64,000 nt of DNA, from assembly GCF_019039055.1 (NCBI RefSeq), contig NZ_JAHOPB010000001.1:1240001-1304000 (forward strand). Direction: 5' to 3'. Numbering within the stretch: the stretch's first letter is position 1; every line of letters begins with the position of its first letter. The DNA is from Reyranella humidisoli. GTDB lineage: Bacteria; Pseudomonadota; Alphaproteobacteria; Reyranellales; Reyranellaceae. The notes below the pieces were generated by a model that saw only the letters and a program-made list of their open reading frames with translations, was not told the origin of the DNA and did no database searches. Position numbers and translations under genes: made by a program. Below are positions 50,154 to 59,142 of this stretch, one piece after another.

Positions 50154-51125
50154 ATGAGGACAAGCGAAGGCATCTGGTCGGCGGATCATGTCCGGCTGCA
50201 GCGCGGCGGCACGCTGAAACAGGCCCGGATCGTCTGGAAGACCTACGGCACGCTGTCGCCCAAGCGCGACAACGTCATCCTCTATCCCACCAGCTACGGC
50301 GCCCATCACACCGACATCGAATGGCTGGTCGACGTGCGCCACTGCCTCGATCCCAGTCGCTACTTCATCGTCATCCCCAACATGATGACCAACGGCCTCT
50401 CCTCCTCGCCGTCGAACACGCCCGATTTCCCCGAGGTGACGACCTTCGACAACGTCATGCTGCAGCGGCAGATGCTGGTGGAACTGTTCGGCATCGACCG
50501 GCTGAAGCTGGTCTATGGCTGGTCGATGGGCGCGCAGCAGGCCTATCACTGGGGCGCGCTGTTCGGCGAGGCGGTCGAGCGCATCGTGGTCAACTGCGGC
50601 TCGGCGAAGACCGCGCCGCACAACTTCGTCTTCCTCGAAGGCATCCGCACCACCTTGCAGTCCGCCGCCACGCCGCAGCAGGGCCTGCGCGCCATGGGCC
50701 GGATCTATGCCGGCTGGGCACTCAGCCAGACCTTCTATCGCCGCGAGATGTGGCGCGGCCTGGGCTTCAGCAGTCTCGAGGATTTCCTCGTGCGGTCGTG
50801 GGAAGCCAATTTTCTGCGCCGCGATATGAACGACCTGCTGGCCCAGCTTTTCACCTGGCAGCACGGCGACATCTCCGCCAACGATCTCTATCGTGGCGAC
50901 CTGCAGATGGCTTTGGCCGGTATCAAGGCCAAGGTGCTGCTGATGCCGTCGGCGACCGATCTCTACTTCCAGACGGACGACAACAGGGAAGAGTTGCCGT
51001 ATCTCAAATATGGAAAGCTGGTGGAGATCCCGTCGGTCTGGGGTCATCGCGCCGGCAATCCGCGCGACAATCCCGAGGATGCCGCGTTCATCGATGCCCA
51101 GGTGGAGGCTCTGCTGAATGATTGA
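50154..51125 (+). CDS. Alpha/beta hydrolase, homoserine O-acetyltransferase-like
   Basis: A 323-residue alpha/beta hydrolase with nucleophile S124 in GWSMGAQQ, catalytic Asp region (SATDLYFQTD) and His in GHRAGNP. The layout NVILYPTSYGAHHTD and SPSNTPDFPEVTTFDNV is that of homoserine O-acetyltransferase-like proteins, but the usual operon context of methionine synthesis is absent, so its acyl substrate is unknown. It starts 18 nt after the desaturase and overlaps the next gene by 8 nt. Confidence 0.8.
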   Translation: MRTSEGIWSADHVRLQRGGTLKQARIVWKTYGTLSPKRDNVILYPTSYGAHHTDIEWLVDVRHCLDPSRYFIVIPNMMTNGLSSSPSNTPDFPEVTTFDNVMLQRQMLVELFGIDRLKLVYGWSMGAQQAYHWGALFGEAVERIVVNCGSAKTAPHNFVFLEGIRTTLQSAATPQQGLRAMGRIYAGWALSQTFYRREMWRGLGFSSLEDFLVRSWEANFLRRDMNDLLAQLFTWQHGDISANDLYRGDLQMALAGIKAKVLLMPSATDLYFQTDDNREELPYLKYGKLVEIPSVWGHRAGNPRDNPEDAAFIDAQVEALLND

Positions 51126-52560
51126 GATGCTGCCCGCGGACGGGCTGGTGATCGTCGCCAAGCACGAATGCCATACCTGCGTGCTGGTCGAGCCGGTGAT
51201 GCGGAGCCTCGACAGAGCGGGTGCGCTCACGGTCATTACCCAGGACGATCCGGCCTTTCCCTCCGGCGTCGGCCGCGTGCTCGACGACCAGCAGCTCGAA
51301 CGTTCGTTCCATCTCAGGATCGAGGCCGTGCCGACGCTGATCCGCTACGAGGGCGGCCGCGAAGTCGGCCGCACCGTCGGCTGGGATCGAGCCGAGTGGA
51401 CCCGCCTCGCCGGCAGCGCAGCCGAGGGCAAGGGCCTGCCGGCCTGGCAGCCGGGCTGCGGCTCGCGCAGCGTCGAGCCCGGCGTCCAGGAAGCGCTGAT
51501 CGCGCGCTACGGCGATCCCGGGCTCGCGTCGCGAGAGATCCCGGTCGGCGAATGGGACGATCCCATCGAGGCCTGCTTCGAGCGCGGCTGGAGCGACGGC
51601 CTGCCCGTCGTGCCGCCGACCGACGAGCGCATCCTGCGCATGCTGGGCGGCACCGACCGCAAGCCAGACGAGGTGGTGGGCCTGGTGCCGCCGAATCTGG
51701 CGCCCTGCACGGTCGAGAAGGTGGCGATCAATGCGGTGATGGCCGGCTGCAAGCCGGAATACCTGCCTGTCGTGCTGGGCGTGCTGGAGGCGGCGCTCGA
51801 TCCGCTGTTCGTGCTGCACGGGCTGCTCTGCACCACGCACTTCTCTGGGCCGCTCGTCATCATCAATGGACCGGCGGCGAAGGCCGTCGGGATGAATTCC
51901 GGCGTCAATGCGCTGGGCCAGGGCAATCGCGCCAACGCCACGATCGGCCGCGCGCTTCAACTCATCGTGCGCAACGTGGGCGGCGGGCTGCCGGGCGGCA
52001 TGGACCGCGCGACCCTGGGCAATCCCGGCAAGTACACGTTCTGCTTCGCCGAGGACGAATCCGATCCGGACTGGGAGCCGCTGGCGCAACGCCGCGGCAT
52101 CGAAGCCGGCAAGAGCGCCGTCACGCTGTTTCACGCCGAGGGCGTCCACGGCTTCATCGACCAGAAGTCTCGCACGCCGGAGGAGCTCACGCGCTCGCTG
52201 GCGATGGGCCTGTTCGGGGTCGGCCATCCCAAGCTCTGCGACTCGGGCAACGCCGTGCTGGTGCTCTCGCCCGAGCACTATCGCATCTTCAAGGACGGCG
52301 GCTGGAATCGCCGCCGCATCGAGGACGAGCTTTACCAGGCGCTGAAGCGGCCCGGCCGCGACCTCATCCACGGCGCGCAGAACGTGCCGGAGGGACTGCC
52401 GGCGTCGATGGCCGACAAGATCGTCGACAAGTTCCAGCCCGACGGGCTGCTGATCGTTCGCGCTGGCGGTCCTGCCGGTCTATTCTCCGCCATCATCGGC
52501 GGCTGGCCCGGTCAGCGTGTGCGCGAGGAATGCCAGGCCGTCACCCACGAGATTCGCTGA
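51118..52560 (+). CDS. Thioredoxin-domain protein with large uncharacterised C-terminal domain
   Basis: A 480-residue protein. The N-terminal 110 residues are thioredoxin-like: active-site CHTC (C18, C21) and cis-proline AVPTLIRYEGG. The C-terminal 350 residues contain PNLAPCTVEKVAINAVMAGCKPEYLPVVLGVLEAALDPL and GPAAKAVGMNSGVNALGQGNRANATIGR, with several conserved cysteines and glycine-rich stretches that I cannot assign to a known enzyme. It overlaps the hydrolase gene by 8 nt and is followed after 11 nt by the UGSC selenoprotein gene, so it is the likely redox partner. Confidence 0.75.
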   Translation: MIEMLPADGLVIVAKHECHTCVLVEPVMRSLDRAGALTVITQDDPAFPSGVGRVLDDQQLERSFHLRIEAVPTLIRYEGGREVGRTVGWDRAEWTRLAGSAAEGKGLPAWQPGCGSRSVEPGVQEALIARYGDPGLASREIPVGEWDDPIEACFERGWSDGLPVVPPTDERILRMLGGTDRKPDEVVGLVPPNLAPCTVEKVAINAVMAGCKPEYLPVVLGVLEAALDPLFVLHGLLCTTHFSGPLVIINGPAAKAVGMNSGVNALGQGNRANATIGRALQLIVRNVGGGLPGGMDRATLGNPGKYTFCFAEDESDPDWEPLAQRRGIEAGKSAVTLFHAEGVHGFIDQKSRTPEELTRSLAMGLFGVGHPKLCDSGNAVLVLSPEHYRIFKDGGWNRRRIEDELYQALKRPGRDLIHGAQNVPEGLPASMADKIVDKFQPDGLLIVRAGGPAGLFSAIIGGWPGQRVREECQAVTHEIR

Positions 52561-52571
52561 AGGAATTTCCC

Positions 52572-53096
52572 ATGAGTTATTCGAGCAAGCTGCGCGATCC
52601 CACCGCCGAGACCTCACCGACCCGCCGCGCCCGCCTGGCGCCGCCGGCCTCGCTCGACGGCAAGGTCGTCGCGCTGATGGATATCGGCAAGTCGCGCGGC
52701 GCGGAGTTTCTCGACCGGCTCGAGGGCCACTTCAAGTCGGCCGGCGTGACCACGAAGCGATATCGCAAGCCGACCAATACCAAGGTGGCGCCCGCCGCGG
52801 TGATGCAGACCATCGCCGCCGAAGCGCAGCTCGCGGTAATCGCCTTAAGCGATTGAGGCTCATGCACATCGTGCAGTCTGCACGACCTTCATAATCTCGA
52901 CGGACGCGGGCTCCCCGGCGTCAACATCGTGACCACCGAATTCGTGGACGGCGTCACCGCGCAAAGCGATGCGCTGGGCTTCGAGCCGGCTGTCGTCTAC
53001 GTCCCGCATCCCATCCAGAACCGCACGAAGGCCGAGGTCGAGGAAATCGCCGACCGCGCCTTCGCCCAGGTCATGGCGATGTTGAAGAGCGCCTAG
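52572..53096 (+). CDS. UGSC-family selenoprotein (in-frame UGA read as selenocysteine)
   Basis: One protein of 174 residues if the TGA at 52854-52856 is read as selenocysteine (Sec95). Before it: LAVIALSD; at it: U-G-S-C-T-S-C-S-L-H-D-L; after it the same frame stays open for 80 codons to TAG at 53094-53096, with normal codon use and VTTEFVDGV. UGSC is the hallmark of a selenoprotein family first noted in marine metagenomes whose members carry Sec or Cys at this place. A hairpin suited to a bacterial SECIS follows the UGA. Ordinary callers would truncate it at residue 94. Function unknown; the Sec/Cys-x2-Cys site and thioredoxin-headed neighbour suggest redox chemistry. Confidence 0.85.
52869..52885 (+). 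promoter_or_regulatory. Bacterial SECIS-like hairpin
   Basis: Seven-bp stem TCGTGCA (52869-52875) / TGCACGA (52879-52885) with loop GTC. The loop begins with the conserved G and lies 19 nt after the UGA, inside the usual 16-37 nt window for bacterial SECIS. The apex TGCAGTCTGCAC closely resembles the E. coli fdhF SECIS apex (TGCAGGTCTGCAC). It lies in coding sequence, as bacterial SECIS elements do. Confidence 0.75.
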
Positions 53097-53120
53097 AGTC
53101 TTTCCGTCTCACATTGACCG

Positions 53121-53230
53121 ACCTCATCCTGAGGAGGCGCGAAGCGCCGTCTCGAAGGATGGGCAATAAACTCGGTGCGCGTGCCCACCCTTCGAGACGC
53201 GCTCCTGCGGAGCGCTCCTCAGGGTGAGGT
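53121..53230. repeat. Palindromic intergenic repeat, family C
   Basis: Inverted arms 53121-53165 and 53182-53230 (ACCTCATCCTGAGGAG... / ...CTCCTCAGGGTGAGGT), imperfect, each containing its own hairpin: GGCGC-GAA-GCGCC in the left, GCGCTCC-TGC-GGAGCGC in the right. It lies between the UGSC gene and a convergent hydrolase gene. Confidence 0.85.
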
Positions 53231-53269
53231 GGTCTTTGCAGTGGTGATTCTTCCTCGACCGGAAAGGCC

Positions 53270-54328
53270 CTAATCCTTCTCCGGCACCACGGCCGGCTGC
53301 ACGGAATTGTCGTTGGCCGAATCGGCATCGGTTTCGACAGGTGCCGACGATTGCGGCGGCAGCGGTGCGTTGGCGATGAAGGCCGCGACGACGGCGGCGG
53401 TGGCGCGCGGCGCTTCTTCCATCGGGTTATGGCCGAGGTTCTCGAAGATCTCGAGCTTGGCGCCCTTGATGTCCTCCTGGAAGCGGAACGCGTCGGCGAC
53501 CGGCACCCAGCGGTCCTTGGCGCCCCAGATGATCAGCGTCGGCACGTCCATGCGCCTGAGCGGCGTGGGATCGAGCGGTTCCTGCGTGCGGGCGCGCTGC
53601 AGGGTCGCCTCGCGATTGCCGGGGAAGCGCTGAAGTTCGGAATAGCGCCGGATGCGCTCGGGCGTCACCATTGCAGGGTCGGCATAGACCTCGGTGAGAG
53701 ATCGGCGGACCAGCCCCTCCGGCTTGAAGTAGATGCCGATGTCGCCGACGACCGGCGTGCGGGCGAGGCGGGTCGGCAGCGGCGCCTCGCCGCCCTTGCG
53801 CGGATAGCCCGCGGCGTCGACGAGGATGAGCTGGATGACGCGATCGGGCCGGGTCGCGGCGAAGGTCCAGGCAACGGCCCCGCCCAGCGAATGTCCCGCC
53901 ACGACGACCTTTTCCAGGCGGAGCGTGTCGATCAGCACCTCGATGAAGTCGGCATAGGCTTCCACCGTATACTCGTCGCGCGGCCAGGCACCGGTCAGGC
54001 CGTGTCCCGGCAGGTCGACGGAAATGACCCGCGCCTCCTTGCCGAGTTCGCGCGCCCAGCCTTCCCACGTGTGCAGCGAGCCGTTCGAGCCATGGATCAG
54101 CAGGATCGGCACGCCGTCGGGATTGCCCTGCTCGCGGACATGGGCGCTCACGCCGCCGACATCGACGAAGCGGGAGCGGTCGTTCGTGTAGCGGGCGATC
54201 AGCGTCTCGGGCCGCAGCGAGGGCGCATAGGCCCACATCGCCACGCCGGCCAGCACGGCGACGCCGAACAGCGCATAGAGCGGCCAGCGCCGCCGTGGGG
54301 CCTCGTCCCTACGGCGCCGGGGTGGCAT
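53270..54328 (-). CDS. Membrane-anchored alpha/beta hydrolase
   Basis: A 352-residue hydrolase: basic N-terminus (PPRRRRDEAPRRRWPL), one signal-anchor helix (YALFGVAVLAGVAMWAYAP), then an alpha/beta hydrolase domain with LIHGSNGSLHTW, nucleophile S147 in GHSLGG, and a terminal His in LGHNPMEEAP. Substrate unknown. Its start overlaps the end of the upstream MscS gene by 20 nt, so the two are probably expressed together. Confidence 0.88.
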   Translation of the reverse strand: MPPRRRRDEAPRRRWPLYALFGVAVLAGVAMWAYAPSLRPETLIARYTNDRSRFVDVGGVSAHVREQGNPDGVPILLIHGSNGSLHTWEGWARELGKEARVISVDLPGHGLTGAWPRDEYTVEAYADFIEVLIDTLRLEKVVVAGHSLGGAVAWTFAATRPDRVIQLILVDAAGYPRKGGEAPLPTRLARTPVVGDIGIYFKPEGLVRRSLTEVYADPAMVTPERIRRYSELQRFPGNREATLQRARTQEPLDPTPLRRMDVPTLIIWGAKDRWVPVADAFRFQEDIKGAKLEIFENLGHNPMEEAPRATAAVVAAFIANAPLPPQSSAPVETDADSANDNSVQPAVVPEKD

Positions 54329-56750
54329 CGCCCGGTCTTTCGGTGGAGGTCTCCTTCGTTTCCGGCGAAGGGTCGGCGTGCAGCGAGAAGTTGAGCTTGT
54401 CGAGGCCCCGAACCTTGAACTCCGGGACGGGGCTGGGGTCGATGATCTTGTTCTCGATCAGCTTCTGCAGGAGCGCGCGGTTGAGATCGTTGGTGACGAT
54501 CAGCCGGTCCTCGAGGCGGGCAACGAACACGAACAGCTCGAAGTCGAGGCCGCTGGAGGCGACCTTCACGAAGCGCACGATCGGCGCCGGCACGCGCAGC
54601 ACGCGGGCGTGGCCCAGCGCGGCTTCGCGCAGTATCGCTTCCATCGCATTCACGTCCGTTCCGATCGGCACCGTCAGCTTGATCTCGATGCGGCTCGACG
54701 TGTCGGAATAGGTGCGGTTCACGACCGGATTCTGCAGGAACAGGCTGTTGGGAACGATGACGTGGGTGCGCTGGAAGGTCTCGATCTCGGTCGCCCGGAT
54801 GTTGATGCGGCGCACGAAGCCTTCGTGGCCGTTCACGGTCACCCAGTCACCCGCCTTGATCGGCCGCTCGACCAGGAGGATCACGCCCGAGATGACGTTG
54901 TTGGCGATGTTCTGGAGGCCCAAGCCGATGCCGACCGACAAGGCGCCCAGCACGATGGCGAGGTTGGTGAAGTCGACGCCCAGCGCGCCGATGCCCACCA
55001 GGATGGCGATCATCACGCCGGCATAGTTGAGGCCGGCATCGATCGACTGGCGCAACGGCAACGGCGCATCGACCGTCGGCAGCACGCGATCGCGTACGAT
55101 GCCGCGCACCAGCCGCGCCAGCAGCATGCAGACGAAGAAGGCAACGATCGCCATGCCCACGTTGCCCAGCGAGATCGTGACGCCGCCCACCTTGACGCCG
55201 CGCAGGAGCTGGCCGAACCCGTCCATGATCGCGTCGGTGTCGACGTTCCAGGTCGCGGGGATGGCGATCGACAGCAGCAGGATCAGGGCCGCGTCGAACA
55301 CCAGCAGCACCAGATACTGGCCGCGCAAGCTGGTGTCGGGCGCCAGCCCGAGGCTGCGACGAACCCACTTGCCCGATGGCGAGTTGGGGGACGCCGCCGC
55401 TTCCAGCAGGTCGGCGACGAGCCGGTGCAGCAGCAGGGCGATGCCGATCAGCAGGCAGGTCGTCGAGATCGCCGAATGGAGGTGCGAGCCGAGGGTCGCG
55501 TAGCCGATGAGCGAGAAGACGATCGACGAGAAGACCGCGACCACGAGCGCGAGCCGCGCCACGGTCCACCAGGTGCCGCCGATCATCGGTGGCAACTCCG
55601 AGCCTTCGGGACGGGCCGCCCGCCAGGCGCGGTTTGAGAGGGCAGGCAGGCTGAGGACAGCCACGACGCTGGTCAGCACGACGGCGCCGACCGCGGCCAC
55701 GGCGTCGCGCCCGTCGCCGCGCGTCAGCGCCAGGTAGATGAATTCCAGAGGCAGGCTCACCGAGAACAGGCGGCGCAGGGCTTGCGACAGATAGTGTGCG
55801 GCATCGTCGGTCAAGGGCAGCACGCGCCACTCGGGGCGCTGCGGCGACAGGCCGGCGGAGGTCATCCCGAAGACCAGCAGCAGCAGCACGAGGCGCAGCA
55901 CGGCATCGGGAATCAGCGTGTCGATCGGAGCGGGTGGATGGCTGGCCAGCAGCAGCTTGCCGATCAGCCACACCGCCAGGATGGGTACGAGGACGAGACC
56001 GAGCCCGTCGATGGCCGTCACGATGGTCTGGTCGCTGTGGGCGTCGATATGCGTGCCGCCCCGTCCGAATCGGCGACGCAGCCATCGCCCGACCCACCAC
56101 AGGAGGATCGTGATGACGGCCCACAGGCCGAGGGGCACCAGGTCCGGGCTGGCGGAGCCCAGCGACAGGAAACCGTCGCGGCTCCAGGTCGCCATGGCGG
56201 TGGTGAGGCCCTTCACCGACGCCACAAGCTGCGGCCCGATCTTGTGCCAGACGCCGGGCGACAGGGGCGAGGGATCGCGACGCAGCAGGGTCTGCAGCAC
56301 CAGTTCGCCGCGCAGCCTGGTCATGCGTTCCAGAAGCTGGTCGGCACGGGCGATCACGACCTCGCACTGCTTGTAGCGGCTCTCCGCGACCGTGGCCTGT
56401 TCGGTCAGCCGTTCGCGCTCGGCCTTCACCGCATCGGTCTCGGGGGGCGCGTCGGTGCCGGGCTTCAGTTCGAGTGGCGCCAGGAGCTTCTTGGTGTCGG
56501 CCAGGTCGTTGCGGGCCAGGGCGGCCGCGGCGAGCGCCGCCGCCCGCACATCGGTTGTCTGCTCGCGCAGCCCATCGATCTCGACCGGCAGCAGGTCGGC
56601 CTGCTCCGTGCGCGCGGCGATGCGGTCGAGCTGCCGCCCCCACAATTCGATGAGCTGGCCGAACGGTCGCTGCGGCACGACGGTCTGGGCCGAGGCCGCG
56701 ACACTGGCGAACAGCAGCACGAGCCATGTGAGGCGGGCTAAAGATCGCAT
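54309..56750 (-). CDS. Mechanosensitive ion channel family protein (DUF3772-MscS)
   Basis: An 813-residue inner-membrane protein: signal peptide ([14 protein letters not shown]), a helical periplasmic DUF3772-type domain (to about 270), several transmembrane helices, and the C-terminal MscS pore and beta domain with [34 protein letters not shown] and the [19 protein letters not shown] region. It would open on membrane tension to release solutes. The long periplasmic domain puts it in the large KefA-like group rather than minimal MscS. Confidence 0.9.
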   Translation of the reverse strand: [813 protein letters not shown]

Positions 56751-56955
56751 TCGCTGAGCGATTCCCGGAAACGACGAAAGGATTTCGTGGTCCCTACCAC
56801 GGGCGGCCCGGATCGGGCCATGCCGACGGCCTTCTGGCCCCGCGAGAGGGCGAAATCAGGGCGCATTTCGCTGCGCTCCCGTCACGGCCGCTTCGCCGTT
56901 GACAGGGCCGGGACGACGCGGAACCTTGCCGCCCGAAACGAAAAGGGAGACAGGC

Positions 56956-58059
56956 ATGGCCGAGGGCCAAGGTTCCGTTGGCGAAGTCCGCATCAAGCCC
57001 GACCGCCTGCACGACTTCACGATGGCGATCTGCCGGGCCGATGGCAGCTCCGCCGAGGAAGCGAAACTCGTCGCCGACCATCTCGTGCTGGCCAACCTGT
57101 TCGGCCACGACAGCCACGGCGTCGGCATGATGCCGCACTACATCCAGAACACGATCAACGGCGCCTGCAAGCGCAACCACCACGCCAAGATCGATCGCGA
57201 CAACGGCGCGGTGATCGTGGTCGACGGCGGCGCCGGCTACGGCCAGGTCATCGCCAAGGAGGCGATGGACATCGGCATCGAGCGGGCGAAGAAGCACGGT
57301 GTCTGCGTGGTCGGCCTGAAGAACTCCCACCATATCGGCCGCATCGGCCACTGGGGCGAGCAGTGCGCGCGCGCCGGCATGGTCAGCACCCATTGGGTGA
57401 ACGTGCATGGCCACAAGTCGCTGGTCGCCCCGTTCGGCGGCGCCGAGGCGCGCTTCACGACCAACCCGTACTGCACGGCCATCCCGCGCAAGGGCCAGGA
57501 GCCGATCGTGCTCGACTTCGCCACGAGCCAGGTCGCGATGGGCAAGGTCCGCGTCGCCAACAACAAGAAGATCCAGATGGAGGAAGGCCTGCTGATCGAC
57601 GCGGCGGGCAATGCCACCACCGAGCCCGGCGTGATGTACAACGCGCCCTACGGCGCCATCCTGCCGTTCGGCCTGCACAAGGGCGGCGGCCTCGCCGTGA
57701 TCTGCGACCTGCTGGCCGGCGCGCTGACCGGCGGCCGCACGCACAGCCCGCGCACGATCAAGAAGGACGGCACCGACATTATCAACAACATGCTGTCGAT
57801 CATCATCGATCCCGATTCGATGGGCGGCACCGCCTTCTTCGAGGACGAGGTCGACAATTTCATCGGCTGGGTGAAGTCGGCCAGGCCGCAGCCCGGCGTC
57901 GCCGAGGTGCTCGTGCCGGGCGAGCCCGAGCGCGCGCGCAAGCTCGATCGCGAGAAGAACGGCGTGCCGATCGACACCACCACCTGGCAGCAGCTCGTGG
58001 ACACGGCGCGCACGGTGCGCCTGAACGACACCGACATTCCCCAGATGTCCGGCGCCTGA
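56956..58059 (+). CDS. Ldh-family (malate/L-lactate/ureidoglycolate-type) dehydrogenase
   Basis: A 367-residue NAD(P)-dependent oxidoreductase of the Ldh_2 family: FGHDSHGVGMMPHYI, GYGQVIAKEAMDIGIERAKKHGV, NSHHIGRIGHWGEQCA and LDFATSQVAMGKV are typical. Such enzymes oxidise 2-hydroxyacids or imino/ureido compounds; which one is not fixed by sequence. SD AAGGGAGA precedes the ATG at 56956. It is followed by a GST gene after 28 nt. Confidence 0.88.
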   Translation: MAEGQGSVGEVRIKPDRLHDFTMAICRADGSSAEEAKLVADHLVLANLFGHDSHGVGMMPHYIQNTINGACKRNHHAKIDRDNGAVIVVDGGAGYGQVIAKEAMDIGIERAKKHGVCVVGLKNSHHIGRIGHWGEQCARAGMVSTHWVNVHGHKSLVAPFGGAEARFTTNPYCTAIPRKGQEPIVLDFATSQVAMGKVRVANNKKIQMEEGLLIDAAGNATTEPGVMYNAPYGAILPFGLHKGGGLAVICDLLAGALTGGRTHSPRTIKKDGTDIINNMLSIIIDPDSMGGTAFFEDEVDNFIGWVKSARPQPGVAEVLVPGEPERARKLDREKNGVPIDTTTWQQLVDTARTVRLNDTDIPQMSGA

Positions 58060-58087
58060 CGCGACCGGAAGACAGGAGAGACCGAGC

Positions 58088-58708
58088 ATGGCCAAGATGA
58101 AGCTCTACTACGCGCCCTCGTCGCCCTATGCGCGCAAGGTCAGGGTGCTGGCCATCGAGACCGGGCTCGACAAGAAGCTGGACCTGGTCAACGTCGCGCT
58201 GACGCCGGTGGCGCCCAATGCCGACGTCGACAAGCACAATCCGGTCGGCAAGATCCCGGCGCTGTCGATCAAGAACATGGACCTCTTCGACTCGCCGGTG
58301 ATCTGCGAGTATCTCGACAGCCATCACAAGGGTCGCAAGCTGTTTCCGCGCAAGGGCCGCGAGCGCTGGATGGCGCTGCGCCAGCAGGCGATGGCCGACG
58401 GTCTGCTCGATGCCGCGCTGCTCGCCCGCTACGAGAGCTTCCTGCGGCCCGAGGAGAAGCGCTGGCCCGACTGGTCGAAGGGCCAGATGAAGAAGATCGA
58501 CGGCGTGCTCGACCAGCTCGAAGCCGAATCGAAGGTGCTTAAGGGCAAGCCGACGATCGGCACCATCTCGATCGGCTGCGCGCTGGGCTATCTCGACTTC
58601 CGGTTCGCCAACCACGACTGGCGCCACAAGCGGCCCAAGCTCGCCAAGTGGTTCACCGCCTTCTCGAAGACGCCGTCGATGAAGGCCACCGTCCCGCCGC
58701 CGGCCTGA
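58088..58708 (+). CDS. Glutathione S-transferase family protein
   Basis: A 206-residue two-domain GST: N-terminal thioredoxin-like domain with YYAPSSPYARKVRVLAIETGL (Ser/Cys-less catalytic stretch, Ser in SSPY likely) and VICEYLDSHHKG; C-terminal helical domain with GTISIGCALGYLDFRFANHDW. Normal length. Probably cotranscribed with the dehydrogenase (28 nt gap) and the cupin gene (5 nt gap). Confidence 0.9.
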   Translation: MAKMKLYYAPSSPYARKVRVLAIETGLDKKLDLVNVALTPVAPNADVDKHNPVGKIPALSIKNMDLFDSPVICEYLDSHHKGRKLFPRKGRERWMALRQQAMADGLLDAALLARYESFLRPEEKRWPDWSKGQMKKIDGVLDQLEAESKVLKGKPTIGTISIGCALGYLDFRFANHDWRHKRPKLAKWFTAFSKTPSMKATVPPPA

Positions 58709-58713
58709 TCGAC

Positions 58714-59142
58714 ATGACCGCCGACGAAATCATCGCCCGCCTCGGGTTGCAGCCGCACCCCGAGGGCGGGCATTTCCGCGAGACCTTCCGGGCGGCCGAT
58801 CCATTGGGCAAAGGTGGACGCGGCGCCAGTACGGCGATCTTCTTCCTGCTGAAGGCGCGCGAGCGTTCGCATTGGCACAAGGTCGATGCCGACGAGGTCT
58901 GGCACCATTACGCGGGCGCGCCGCTCGAACTGTCGATGAGCGACGATGGCCACGCCACGCGCCACCTGCGTCTCGGAAGCGATTTCGGCCTCGGCGAGAC
59001 GCCGCAGATCGTGGTGCCGCGCGGCGTCTGGCAGGCCGCGCGCTCACTCGGCAACTGGACCCTGGTCGGCTGCACCGTGGCGCCGGCCTTCGACTTCGCG
59101 GGCTTCGAACTCGCCCCGCCCGGCTGGCAGCCGGGCGCCTAG
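58714..59142 (+). CDS. Cupin domain protein (DUF985 type)
   Basis: A 142-residue cupin: PHPEGGHFRETFRA, FFLLKARERSHWHKVDADEVWHHYAGAPLEL with the cupin metal-ligand pattern H-x-H...E...H, and GVWQAARSLGNWTLVGCTVAPAFDFAGFEL. The DUF985 layout is well matched. Function unknown. Its end overlaps the convergent EamA gene by 4 nt. Confidence 0.85.
   Translation: MTADEIIARLGLQPHPEGGHFRETFRAADPLGKGGRGASTAIFFLLKARERSHWHKVDADEVWHHYAGAPLELSMSDDGHATRHLRLGSDFGLGETPQIVVPRGVWQAARSLGNWTLVGCTVAPAFDFAGFELAPPGWQPGA

Noticed and set aside
52572-52856. 94-residue protein ending at the TGA as a separate complete gene or pseudogene
   Set aside because: The TGA falls exactly at U of the UGSC motif, the frame continues with conserved sequence, and a SECIS-like hairpin follows, so a selenoprotein explains it better than a truncation.
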